Positions 19,954-27,911 of a stretch of 42,603 nucleotides of DNA are shown here, piece by piece. Each line of letters starts with the position of its first letter. The stretch's first letter is position 1. The DNA lies in NCBI RefSeq assembly GCF_020169415.1, contig NZ_JAIULG010000027.1, positions 1-42,603 of the forward strand. The letters are read 5' to 3'. The position numbers were made by a program, and so were the translations under genes. A model generated the notes under the pieces. The model had not been told where the DNA came from, ran no database searches, and saw only the letters and a program-made list of their open reading frames with translations. This DNA comes from Tsukamurella sp. M9C (GTDB lineage Bacteria > Actinomycetota > Actinomycetes > Mycobacteriales > Mycobacteriaceae).

Positions 19954-20912
19954 AAAAGAGCACCTTCTTGAGCCTCCTGACCTTCGCGTTGGTCATGGTG
20001 CTGGGCACGGCGTACATCGCCTTCGGCGTGCTGCACTGGCGGCCGCTGGCGGACTACCGCTCGGTCACGATGAAGCTCGACAACGCGAACCAGCTGCTCC
20101 CCGACTCCTCCGTGCTGCTGCGCGGCGTCAAGGTGGGCAACGTCGAGACGATCGACCGCAAGGACGGCAAGGTCGTCGTGAAGTTCCGCTACGACGGGAA
20201 GTACAAGATCCCGTCGGACACGGGCCTGCGCATCGAGCAGCTGTCCGCCGTCGGCGAGCCGTACATCGATTTCCGCCCCGAGAACCTCAACGGCCCGTAC
20301 CTGGCCGACGGCTCGACGATCGACATCGCGAAGATCAAGGAGCCGCTGTCGCTGCCCGAGACCTTCCAGCTGATCTCGGGCCTGACCAGCAACATCAACT
20401 CGACGGACCTCGGCGGCATCACTGAAACCCTGGCGGACGCGACCAGCAACACGCAGGGCTCGCTGCCGAACATCTCGCAGGCCGGCGATCTGCTGGCCCG
20501 TACCCTGACTGCCCGGATGCCCAACATCCGCCGCATGATGGAGAACACGCAGGACTACCAGGCCGACATGGACTGGCTGCCGGGCGCGATCTCCGAGTTC
20601 GGTCCCGCGACCCGCACCTTCGTGGTCAAGGACGTCGAGGTGCTCAAGGCGCTGGACGTCCTCATGAACGGCATCAACGGGCCCGAGATGCTCACGAAGT
20701 CGGTCAACCCGTTCCTGATGAAGATCGCCCCGAACACCAGCAAGCTCCTGTCGAACCTCGGTCCGATGACCGAGCCGCTGGTGCCCGTGGTGCAGGCCCT
20801 GACGGACGTGCTGCCCCAGATCGACATGGCCGCGCTACTCTCGCAGGCGTTGAACACGGTCGGCTCCGACGGTGCCGCGAACCTCACGGTGGTCATCCCG
20901 CCGAAGAAGTAG
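19950..20912 (+). CDS. mceF: Mce family protein MceF
   Basis: 320 residues from GTG 19950, which overlaps the mceE stop (GTGA) and has GGGAG upstream. An N-terminal anchor (about 6-26) is followed by the MCE domain (LDNANQLLPDSSVLLRGVKV) and a helical C-terminus ending PPKK. This is the last mce gene; the Mas gene follows after 46 bp. Confidence 0.92.
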   Translation: MKKSTFLSLLTFALVMVLGTAYIAFGVLHWRPLADYRSVTMKLDNANQLLPDSSVLLRGVKVGNVETIDRKDGKVVVKFRYDGKYKIPSDTGLRIEQLSAVGEPYIDFRPENLNGPYLADGSTIDIAKIKEPLSLPETFQLISGLTSNINSTDLGGITETLADATSNTQGSLPNISQAGDLLARTLTARMPNIRRMMENTQDYQADMDWLPGAISEFGPATRTFVVKDVEVLKALDVLMNGINGPEMLTKSVNPFLMKIAPNTSKLLSNLGPMTEPLVPVVQALTDVLPQIDMAALLSQALNTVGSDGAANLTVVIPPKK

Positions 20913-20958
20913 CGCTCCACCGGACCGACGAACCCCGACACGATTGGCTACGCGACAA

Positions 20959-21855
20959 GTGACTGATTCCACCCCGGACGACAAGAACCTCGCTGACGAG
21001 GCCGCGGCGACCGAGGAGACCGTGCAGGACACCGTCGACGAGGCGGCCGAGGAGACCGCCGACGCGACCGAGGAGATCGCGACGAAGGACGAGGCTCCGA
21101 CCGAGAAGGTCTCGACCGCGAAGAAGGCCGCGCCCGCCGCGAAGACGGCCAAGCGCCCCGCTCCCCCGGTCGAGGACGACGAGGACGACGTCGTGGAGGC
21201 GCCCGTGCGCCGCCCGAAGGCGTCGGCCCGGGCCGCGGCGACGCGGAACCAGGCCGCGGGCCTGACCGCCGGCGCGACCGTCACCACGGTGGTCATCACC
21301 GTCGTGATCCTGGCCCTGCTCGCGGCGTCGATCACCTTCGGCGTGCTGTGGGGCCTGCAGAAGTCCGAGAACAGCGACATGAAGGCCGCCGCCGCCGAGA
21401 AGTCGCAGGCCGAGAAGGTGGCCGCGGAGTACGCCGCCGGCGCCTCGACCTTCGACTATCGCGACCTCGGACCGTGGCGCGCGGCCATCGTCAAGGGCGT
21501 CTCCCCCGACCTCAAGACGCGGATGGACGCCACCGCCGGCGCCATGAACCAGCTGCTGCAGCCGCTGCAGTGGGTGTCCAAGGGCACCGTGATGGACGCC
21601 GTCGTCAACTCGCAGTCGGGCCCGATCTACAAGGTCAGCGCCTACGTCAAGGTCGAAGCCACCAACGTGCAGGCCGCCAGCGGCCGCGAGGTGGTCACCG
21701 TCTACAACGTGACCCTGGACAAGGACAAGGACTGGCAGATCACCGACGTGGGCGGCTCGCTCGCCGATCCGTCGTCGCAGGCCACTCAGCCGACCCCGGC
21801 GGCACCGACCGAGGGCGCGCAGACGCCCGCGGAAACGCCCGCTCCGGGCAACTGA
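20959..21855 (+). CDS. Mce-associated membrane protein, copy 1
   Basis: A 298-residue Mas/Mam-type protein. Residues 1-97 are disordered: acidic (EEAAEETADATEE) then Ala/Lys-rich, ending in a basic patch. One membrane helix spans about 102-132, followed by an extracytoplasmic NTF2-like domain with STFDYRDLGPWRAAI and AMNQLLQPLQWVSKGT, and a Pro/Ala/Thr-rich tail. In other actinobacteria such proteins interact with and stabilise Mce complexes. GTG 20959 is the likely start; TTG 20944 is possible and neither has a clear ribosome site. It is followed by a terminator. Confidence 0.85.
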   Translation: MTDSTPDDKNLADEAAATEETVQDTVDEAAEETADATEEIATKDEAPTEKVSTAKKAAPAAKTAKRPAPPVEDDEDDVVEAPVRRPKASARAAATRNQAAGLTAGATVTTVVITVVILALLAASITFGVLWGLQKSENSDMKAAAAEKSQAEKVAAEYAAGASTFDYRDLGPWRAAIVKGVSPDLKTRMDATAGAMNQLLQPLQWVSKGTVMDAVVNSQSGPIYKVSAYVKVEATNVQAASGREVVTVYNVTLDKDKDWQITDVGGSLADPSSQATQPTPAAPTEGAQTPAETPAPGN

Positions 21856-21873
21856 CGCCGTAGCCGTCCCGCC

Positions 21874-21908
21874 GAAGCGCCCGGATCCCGCATGGGTCCG
21901 GGCGCTTC
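21874..21908 (+). terminator. Terminator after the first Mas gene
   Basis: A 12-bp stem (GAAGCGCCCGGA/TCCGGGCGCTTC) capped by CCC-GCAT-GGG with one bulged T, followed by GTTGTTCT. It probably ends the main mce transcript, so the second Mas gene would need its own promoter or read-through. Confidence 0.7.
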
Positions 21909-21936
21909 GTTGTTCTCGTGAACGTGCGATCATCGA

Positions 21937-22578
21937 ATGGTGAATCAGCCGCAGATCCCGCCGCCCGGATACGCACCTCAGGGGTACGCACCCCAGGGTT
22001 ACGCGCCCCAGGGGTTCGGCGCCCCCACTCCCCCACCGCGCCGCTCGGCCGGCCTGGTGGCCGGGCTGGTGGTCGCGTCCGTCCTCGTGCTCGCGCTCCT
22101 GGCGTCGACGGTGACCTTCGCCGTGCTGTGGAGCGGCGCCCAGGGCCGCGCCGACGACGCGCGCGCCGAGCTGGCAACCACCCAGCAGGCCGCGGCCGAC
22201 GACGCCAAGGCCGAGGACGTCGCCGGGAAGTACGCGATCGGGTCGTCGACCTTCGACTACCGCGACCTCACCCCGTGGCGCACCGCGATCACGACCGGTG
22301 TCTCGCCGGCGCTGAAGGCGAAGCTCGAGGCGACGGCCGGCGCGATGAACCAGCTGCTGCAGCCGCTGCAGTGGGTGTCGAAGGGGACCGACCCAGTCGC
22401 GGTGGTGACCAGCCGTAGCGACTCGACCTACAAGGTGGCCGTGTTCGTGACGGTGACCGCGAACAACGTGCAGGCCACCGCCGGCCGCGAGCTGCTCACC
22501 CGCTACGACGTGACGCTGGACAAGGCGCAGAACTGGCTGATCACCGACGTCGGCGGCACCGCTGGCCCGACGAAGTAG
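21937..22578 (+). CDS. Mce-associated membrane protein, copy 2
   Basis: A 213-residue paralogue of the preceding gene. The N-terminus is a short Pro/Gly/Gln repeat (three GYAPQ units, DNA period 15 bp) in place of the acidic region of copy 1. One membrane helix (about 38-65) and the same extracytoplasmic domain follow, with STFDYRDLTPWR and AMNQLLQPLQWVSKGT shared. Start may be ATG 21937 or GTG 21940; there is no Shine-Dalgarno, and GCGAT six bases upstream suggests a leaderless start. Its stop is one base from the convergent sua5 stop, so no separate terminator exists. Confidence 0.85.
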   Translation: MVNQPQIPPPGYAPQGYAPQGYAPQGFGAPTPPPRRSAGLVAGLVVASVLVLALLASTVTFAVLWSGAQGRADDARAELATTQQAAADDAKAEDVAGKYAIGSSTFDYRDLTPWRTAITTGVSPALKAKLEATAGAMNQLLQPLQWVSKGTDPVAVVTSRSDSTYKVAVFVTVTANNVQATAGRELLTRYDVTLDKAQNWLITDVGGTAGPTK

Positions 22579-22579
22579 C

Positions 22580-23239
22580 TCAGGCCAGCGATTCGACGGT
22601 GACGCCGAGGACCTCGGCGATCCGGGCGGTGCTCACGGCGCCCTCGCGCAGCACGCGCGGCTGCGGCCCGGACAGGTCGACGATGCTCGACGGCGCGGCG
22701 TGCTCGGAGGGCCCGCCGTCGAGGTAGACGTCGACCGAGTCGCCCAACTGATCCCGCGCCTCCAGCATGGTGGCGGCGGGCGGCCGGCCGGAGACGTTGG
22801 CGCTGGAGACCGCCATCGGCCCGACCTCGCGCAGCAGCTCGATCGCGACGGGGTGCAGCGGCATCCGCAGCATCACGGTGCCGCGGGTGTCCCCGAGGTC
22901 CCACGCGAGGCTGGGCGCCTGCTCGACGACGAGGGAGACGGCGCCGGGCCAGAAGGCGCGGGTCAGCTCGCGGGCGGCGTCGCTGACGCGGCTGACGAGC
23001 CCGTCGATGGTGTTCCACGAGCCCACCAGCACGCCGACGGGCATGTCCGGGCCGCGGTTCTTCGCGGCGAGCAGGGCCGCGACGGCGCGCCCGTCGAAGG
23101 CGTCGCAGCCGATGCCGTAGACGGTGTCGGTCGGCATCACCACGAGGTGGCCGCCCTTCAGCGCGGACCGGGCGGCGCTGAGGCCCGCGGCACGGGATTC
23201 CGGGTCGGTGCAGTCGAAGGCGCGGCTGGCGATGCTCAC
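22580..23239 (-). CDS. sua5: L-threonylcarbamoyladenylate synthase (Sua5/YrdC/YwlC family)
   Basis: Makes threonylcarbamoyl-AMP from Thr, bicarbonate and ATP for the t6A modification of ANN-decoding tRNAs. The 219-residue product has the YrdC fold motifs: PTDTVYGIGCDA (35-46), AAKNRGPDMPV (KxR substrate motif, 59-69), and SSANVSGRPP. The GTG start at 23239 overlaps the prmC stop (GTGA). It corresponds to Rv1301, which in M. tuberculosis directly precedes wecA; here the mce locus lies between them. Confidence 0.92.
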   Translation of the reverse strand: MSIASRAFDCTDPESRAAGLSAARSALKGGHLVVMPTDTVYGIGCDAFDGRAVAALLAAKNRGPDMPVGVLVGSWNTIDGLVSRVSDAARELTRAFWPGAVSLVVEQAPSLAWDLGDTRGTVMLRMPLHPVAIELLREVGPMAVSSANVSGRPPAATMLEARDQLGDSVDVYLDGGPSEHAAPSSIVDLSGPQPRVLREGAVSTARIAEVLGVTVESLA

Positions 23240-24087
23240 GGGTCCATCCTGCCAGTCACGTACCGGGGCCTTCCCGCGAGGTCCCGGTGCTCGGCGACGC
23301 CGCCGAAGCCGGCCGCGCGCAACTGCTCGGCGGTGCCGGCGCCGTTGCTGTCGTCGTGCTCGACGCCCACGGCGCCCCCGGCGGCGAGGAGTCGAGCGGC
23401 GAGCGGCGCGAGGTCGCGGATCAGGTCCAGCCCGTCGGCGCCGGAGAACAGCGCGACGGCGGGGTCGGCGGCCGCCTCCCGGTCGAGCTCCGCCCCCTCG
23501 GGCACGTACGGCGGATTGGACACCACCAGGTCGACGGTGCCGAGCAGCTCCGTCAGGCGCGCGGGCAGCGCCGGGTCGCGGACGTCGGCGTCGAGCACCG
23601 TCGCCGAGCCCGCGAGCGCGGCCGCGTCGGCGTTGCGGCGCAGGTAGTCCAGGGCCGCGGGGTCGCGCTCGACGAGCACGACGCGGGAGTCGGGCACCGT
23701 CGCCGCGAGGTACAGGCCCAGCGCGCCGGAGCCGGCGCAGAGGTCGACGACGGCGGCGCCGCGCCCGACCTGCCGGGCGGCCCAGACGGCGAGGAGCTCG
23801 GTCTCGGGCCGCGGGACGAAGACGCCGGGCCCCACGGCCAGCGTGAGCGGGCCGAAGTAGGCGCGGCCCAGGATGTGCTGCAGCGGCTCCCGGGCCGCCC
23901 TCCGGGCCAGCAGGGCCTCGTACGCGGCCGCCTGCTCCGGGGTGGCGTCGTCGGCGATCGGGATCCGCCCGCGGTCGATGCCGAGGGCCTCGGCGAGCAG
24001 GACCTCCGCGTCGAACCGCGCCGACGGGACGCCGGCCTCCGCCAGCCGGGCCGTCGCGGCGGCGGCCAGCATCGTGGGTCGGGTCAC
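23236..24087 (-). CDS. prmC: Peptide chain release factor N5-glutamine methyltransferase
   Basis: SAM-dependent methyltransferase that methylates the GGQ glutamine of release factors. 283 residues: N-terminal helical domain to about 80, SAM motif DLCAGSGALG (115-124) and the catalytic NPPY (191-194). It is 6 bp downstream of its substrate gene prfA and overlaps sua5 by 4 bp, a compact operon conserved in mycobacteria (Rv1299-Rv1301). Confidence 0.94.
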   Translation of the reverse strand: MTRPTMLAAAATARLAEAGVPSARFDAEVLLAEALGIDRGRIPIADDATPEQAAAYEALLARRAAREPLQHILGRAYFGPLTLAVGPGVFVPRPETELLAVWAARQVGRGAAVVDLCAGSGALGLYLAATVPDSRVVLVERDPAALDYLRRNADAAALAGSATVLDADVRDPALPARLTELLGTVDLVVSNPPYVPEGAELDREAAADPAVALFSGADGLDLIRDLAPLAARLLAAGGAVGVEHDDSNGAGTAEQLRAAGFGGVAEHRDLAGRPRYVTGRMDP

Positions 24088-24093
24088 GCCGGG

Positions 24094-25182
24094 TTACTCG
24101 GCCTCGAGGCGCGCCTGGCGATCGGCCGCCTGAAGGGCGTCCAGGAGGGCGTCGAGCTCGCCGTCGAGGACCTGGTCGAGGTTGTGCGACTTGTAGCCGA
24201 TGCGGTGGTCCGCGATGCGGTTCTCGGGGAAGTTGTAGGTGCGGATCCGCTCGGAGCGGTCGACGGTGCGGATCTGCGCGGCCCGGGAGTCCGACGCGGC
24301 GGCCTCGGCCTCCTCCTCGCGGAGGGCCTGCAGGCGCGCGGCCAGCACCTGCATGGCGCGGGCCTTGTTCTGCAGCTGTGAGCGCTCGTTCTGACAGGTC
24401 ACGACGATGTTCGTCGGGAGGTGCGTGATGCGGACCGCGGAGTCGGTGGTGTTGACGCCCTGCCCGCCCTTGCCGGAGGAGCGGTAGACGTCGATGCGCA
24501 GGTCGGACTCGTCGATCTGCACCTCCTCGACCTCGTCGGGCTCGGGGTAGACGAGCACGCCGGCCGCGGAGGTGTGGATGCGGCCCTGGCTCTCGGTGGC
24601 GGGGACGCGCTGCACGCGGTGCACGCCGCCCTCGAACTTCATCCGGGCCCACACCCCGTCGATGGTCCCGTCGGCGCCGGCGCCGCGGGACTTGATCGCG
24701 AACGTGGCGTCCTTGTAGCCGCCGAGGTCGGAGTAGGTGGCCCCGAGGGTCTCGACCTTCCAGCCGCGGCGCTCCGCGTAGCGCAGGTACATGCGGGCGA
24801 GGTCGCCGGCGAACAGGGCGGACTCCTCGCCGCCCTCCCCCGACTTGACCTCGAGGACCACGTCGTCGGAGTCGTGCGGGTCGCGCGGCGCGAGCAGGTC
24901 GGTGAGCTGCTGCTCGAGCGTCACGATCTGCTCGCCCAGCGCGGTCACCTCCTCGGCGAAGGAGGCGTCGTCGGCGGCCAGCTCCTGCGCGGCGGCGCGG
25001 TCCTCGCGGGCGGCCTCCAGCTTGCGGTGCGTCGCCATGACCGGCGCCAGCTCGGCGAAGCGCTTGCCCACCCTGCGCGCGGCGGCCGGGTCGTTGTGCA
25101 GCGCCGGGTCGGACATCTGCTGCTCGAGGCCGGCGTACTCGGCGAGGATGTCGTCGATCGCGGAGGGGGACGAGGCGCTCAT
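24094..25182 (-). CDS. prfA: Peptide chain release factor 1
   Basis: Terminates translation at UAA and UAG. 362 residues, typical RF1 length, with the stop-codon recognition motif PAT (194-196, in [14 protein letters not shown]) and the catalytic GGQ (239-241, in [10 protein letters not shown]). ATG 25182 is chosen because GAGAAAGG lies about 9 nt upstream and it gives the family N-terminus. It lies downstream of rpmE, with an internal hairpin between them. Confidence 0.96.
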   Translation of the reverse strand: MSASSPSAIDDILAEYAGLEQQMSDPALHNDPAAARRVGKRFAELAPVMATHRKLEAAREDRAAAQELAADDASFAEEVTALGEQIVTLEQQLTDLLAPRDPHDSDDVVLEVKSGEGGEESALFAGDLARMYLRYAERRGWKVETLGATYSDLGGYKDATFAIKSRGAGADGTIDGVWARMKFEGGVHRVQRVPATESQGRIHTSAAGVLVYPEPDEVEEVQIDESDLRIDVYRSSGKGGQGVNTTDSAVRITHLPTNIVVTCQNERSQLQNKARAMQVLAARLQALREEEAEAAASDSRAAQIRTVDRSERIRTYNFPENRIADHRIGYKSHNLDQVLDGELDALLDALQAADRQARLEAE

Positions 25183-25243
25183 GGCGGCGGTGCCTTTCTC
25201 GGACGGGGCGGGTCGATGCGGGAGCTGGGGTACCCGTGAAACG

Positions 25244-25282
25244 CGCCGACGCCCGGCCTGCGGGGCAGGACGGGCGTCGGCG
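25244..25282 (-). terminator. Hairpin between rpmE and prfA
   Basis: A 12-bp GC-rich stem (CGCCGACGCCCG/CGGGCGTCGGCG) with a 15-nt loop lies 6 nt after the rpmE stop. It has no U-run, so it may be a partial terminator or an attenuator that lowers prfA expression relative to rpmE. Confidence 0.45.
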
Positions 25283-25288
25283 GGACAG

Positions 25289-25531
25289 CTACTGCGAGTC
25301 GGCTGCGGCCTCGGTGGCCTTGCCGGCGCGCTTGCCGTAGCGCTTCTCGAAGCGCGCGACACGGCCGCCCGTGTCGAGGATCTTCTGCTTGCCCGTGTAG
25401 AACGGGTGGCACTGCGAGCAGACCTCGACGTTGATGCGGCCGTCGGCCTTGGTGCTGTGCGTCTCGAACGTGTTGCCGCAACCGCACACAACGGTGGTGG
25501 CCACGTACTCGGGGTGGATACCCTGCTTCAT
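25289..25531 (-). CDS. rpmE: 50S ribosomal protein L31 (zinc-binding form)
   Basis: 80 residues. The four cysteines Cys16, Cys18, Cys38 and Cys41 (CGC and CSQC) mark the zinc-binding (C+) type of L31. HPFYTGKQK is the conserved L31 core. The C-terminus is extended ([12 protein letters not shown]). Its long 5' region contains an inverted repeat. Confidence 0.95.
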   Translation of the reverse strand: MKQGIHPEYVATTVVCGCGNTFETHSTKADGRINVEVCSQCHPFYTGKQKILDTGGRVARFEKRYGKRAGKATEAAADSQ

Positions 25532-25813
25532 GATTGCCGTCCTTCTCGTTCGTGGTCGCCGGGTCGACCCTGGCGTGCGCCAGGACCGTGAACCGGAACC
25601 CATACCGACGTTCCAGTATGCCAGAACGCACTGGGCTTCGAGAAATTCCCGGCTCCCGCAGGTGGGCGACGACGCCGTGGTCACGATGCGGCGGACGTTT
25701 GGTGGTTGACTGGCGCGCCGCAAGTCCGCCGGTGTTAGCTACGAGCTGTCACCAGACCGGCGCCGGGAGCGAAGCGAGCGGGCCGAGTTCTCGAGAAATC
25801 CGGGAGTGAAGAC
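25532..25813. promoter_or_regulatory. Divergent intergenic region rpmE / Ser-Thr kinase
   Basis: The region should hold the rpmE promoter (minus) and the kinase promoter (plus). A perfect inverted repeat CCTGGCG-TG-CGCCAGG is at 25569-25584, within the expected rpmE 5' region. CATACT on the minus strand near 25617 is a weak -10 candidate. A plus-strand TTGACT lies near 25707 but no -10 is at the right distance. The kinase has GGGAG upstream of its GTG. Confidence 0.35.
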
Positions 25814-27484
25814 GTGAACGAGTCAGGCAATGGACCGGCGATCGAGCCCGCCGGGACCGTGATCGGCGGCTACGTCGTGGAGCGCCTGCTGGGCGCGGGC
25901 GGCATGGGCGCGGTGTACGCCGCGCGGCACCCGCGGCTGCCGCGCGTGGACGCCCTGAAGGTGCTCCCCACGGCCTTCTCCCACGACCCGACGTATCGGG
26001 CGCGGTTCGAGCGCGAGGCCGACATGGCGGCGCGGCTCGACCACCCGAACATCGTCCCGGTGTACGACCGCGGCAACGACGACGGCCGGCTGTGGATGTC
26101 CATGAAGCTGGTCCCGGGCCAGGACGCCTCGGCGCTGCTCGCGAGCAACCCGACCGGGCTGCCGGTGAACCAGGTGCTGACCATCGTCGACGCGGTGGCG
26201 GCGGCGCTCGACTACGCGCACACCCAGGGCCTGCTGCACCGCGACGTCAAGCCCGGCAACATCATGATCGACGCCACGGGCTCGACGCCGCGCGTCATGC
26301 TCGGCGACTTCGGCATCGCCCGCCAGCAGCAGGAGCACAGCGACCTGACCTCCGTCGGCATGGTGGTCGGCACCCTCGACTACGCCTCGCCGGAGCAGCT
26401 CAGCGGCGACCCCGTGGACGGCCGCAGCGACCAGTACAGCCTCGCCGGCACCACGGTCCAGCTGCTCACGGGCGCCAAGCCCTTCGGCGCGAGCAGCGGT
26501 ACCGCGGTGATCCGCGACCACCTGATGGCCCCGCCCCCGGCGCCGTCGCGGCAGCGCCCTGGCCTCCCGCCCGCGATCGACGCCGTGATCGCCCGCGGAA
26601 TGGCCAAGGCGCCGCAGCAGCGGTACGCGACGTGCCACGACTTCGCGCAGGCCCTGCACGCCGCCGCGGCGGGCGCGTACCCGCAGGGGCAGGCACCGTC
26701 GAACCCGACCACGCGGGTGGCGACGCCGCCGCCCGGCGCGGGCTTCCGTCCCGCGACTCCCCCGCCGTTCCAGGGCGTGCCCTCGCAGCCCTTCGCCCGG
26801 CCGTCGGGCCCGGTGTCGAATCCGCAGGTCGCGGGCCCGCAGGGCACGTGGCAGGGCGGGCCGGTGGGCCTCGCCGGGCAGTCGCCGCAGCAGGGCGGCA
26901 CCAAGAAGGGCGTGGTCATCGGCGCGATCGCCGCGGTCGCGGTGGTGGCCGTGGCCGCGGTCTCGATCCTCGCGCTCAGCACGAGCTCCGACGATGCCGT
27001 CGCCTCCCCGACCAGCACCGCCGCCAGCAGCGCGCCGTCGACGCCCGCGACCACGACACCGGTGAGCAACACCTCGACGGTGCGCGACGGCTTCATCGAC
27101 CCGTGCCTGCTACCGCCCACCACGATCTCGACGCTGGGCATCAGCCCGCTCGCCGATGACCCGGGGCAGCGGTCGGGCACCGCCGGCGCGAAGTACGCCT
27201 GCAAGGGCTCCGACTCGAAGGCCAGCAACGCGGACGTGAAGTTCGCGACCTTCGAGACGTCGAACTCGTGGGAGACGGGCGCGGCGGTGTCGGTGTCGGG
27301 CACGACGAAGTGGCGCTCCTTCACGGTGCCGAGCACGAACACGAACACACCCGACTACTGCATCACCGCGTACAAGTCGCTCACCAACGGCGTCCTCTAC
27401 ATCGGACTGCAGAAGGTGGGCAACCGGGACTGCAACCGCGGCACGGAGATCGCCGCGGCGATCACGCCGTTCCTGCCGCAGTAG
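25814..27484 (+). CDS. Receptor-type serine/threonine protein kinase
   Basis: A 556-residue PknB-family kinase. The catalytic domain (about 18-285) has the glycine loop LLGAGGMGAVY, ATP-anchoring Lys49, HRDVKPGN (142-149, catalytic Asp144), DFGIA (165-169), and SPEQ (192-195); Thr179 and Thr187 are candidate activation-loop phosphosites. A Pro-rich juxtamembrane linker (290-360) leads to one membrane helix (about 366-389). The extracytoplasmic part has four Cys and begins DPCLLPP and ends AAAITPFLP, resembling the DUF3558 lipoprotein domain; that assignment is by eye. PASTA repeats are absent. The gene sits between rpmE and rho, which are neighbours in M. tuberculosis. Confidence 0.9.
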   Translation: MNESGNGPAIEPAGTVIGGYVVERLLGAGGMGAVYAARHPRLPRVDALKVLPTAFSHDPTYRARFEREADMAARLDHPNIVPVYDRGNDDGRLWMSMKLVPGQDASALLASNPTGLPVNQVLTIVDAVAAALDYAHTQGLLHRDVKPGNIMIDATGSTPRVMLGDFGIARQQQEHSDLTSVGMVVGTLDYASPEQLSGDPVDGRSDQYSLAGTTVQLLTGAKPFGASSGTAVIRDHLMAPPPAPSRQRPGLPPAIDAVIARGMAKAPQQRYATCHDFAQALHAAAAGAYPQGQAPSNPTTRVATPPPGAGFRPATPPPFQGVPSQPFARPSGPVSNPQVAGPQGTWQGGPVGLAGQSPQQGGTKKGVVIGAIAAVAVVAVAAVSILALSTSSDDAVASPTSTAASSAPSTPATTTPVSNTSTVRDGFIDPCLLPPTTISTLGISPLADDPGQRSGTAGAKYACKGSDSKASNADVKFATFETSNSWETGAAVSVSGTTKWRSFTVPSTNTNTPDYCITAYKSLTNGVLYIGLQKVGNRDCNRGTEIAAAITPFLPQ

Positions 27485-27540
27485 GCGCGCCCCGTCGGCC
27501 CGCCCGACGGTGCCGTCGTCTCCCGCAGCGCCCCACGGTG

Positions 27541-27656
27541 CTCCCGCGGGGGTTCTTCACTCCGGCGCCGGTCGCCTACACGCCCGTCCACTCCCGCGGG
27601 AGTTCCTCACCGATCATCGGGTCGCAACCCCGGACTCTGTGAACACCTCCCGCGGG
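27541..27656. repeat. Three short palindromic repeats
   Basis: CTCCCGCGGG occurs at 27541-27550, 27591-27600 and 27647-27656, spaced 50 and 56 bp. The first two are followed by similar bases, (G/A)GTTC(T/C)TCAC, and the third by a diverged version. The core is a 8-bp palindrome (CCCGCGGG). They lie between the kinase gene and the acetyltransferase remnant and could be operator sites or remnants of a repeat family. Confidence 0.55.
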
Positions 27657-27854
27657 AAGGCTCCTCAGGGCCAAGGCATCGGCACCGCTGTGCTGAGCGA
27701 GGTTCTCACCACCGCCGACACGGTCCGCCTCGACGTCCCGCTCGGCAGCCCGGCCCGGCGGCTGTATGAACGCCATGGGTTCGAGACGGTGCATGAGGAC
27801 GCCGTCGACGTGTTCATGGTGCGCACGACGGAGAACGTGCCGAAACACCCCTGA
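27657..27854 (+). pseudogene. Truncated GNAT-family acetyltransferase remnant
   Basis: The frame ending at 27854 encodes the C-terminal half of a GNAT N-acetyltransferase: the acetyl-CoA loop QGQGIGTAVL, then VRLDVPLGSPARRLYERHGF and DAVDVFMVRTT. The N-terminal strands and helices are missing, and the upstream part of the open frame has no similarity, so this is a decayed 5'-truncated gene. A shared hairpin follows 7 nt after the stop. Confidence 0.7.
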
Positions 27855-27861
27855 ACACGCA

Positions 27862-27895
27862 ACGGCGCCCCACTCCCGAAGGAGTGGGGCGCCGT
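27862..27895. terminator. Bidirectional terminator between rho and the GNAT remnant
   Basis: A perfect 15-bp stem (ACGGCGCCCCACTCC/GGAGTGGGGCGCCGT) with a CGAA tetraloop lies 16 nt after the rho stop on the minus strand. It is the strongest hairpin in this region and probably ends rho transcription; it may also stop transcription coming from the kinase side. Confidence 0.75.
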
Positions 27896-27911
27896 CGTCT
27901 GCGTGATGCGG

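Noticed and set aside
27510-27656. N-terminal part of the GNAT frame as an intact 114-residue gene
   Set aside because: The first half has no similarity to the family and lies across the palindromic repeats; only the C-terminal half is GNAT-like.
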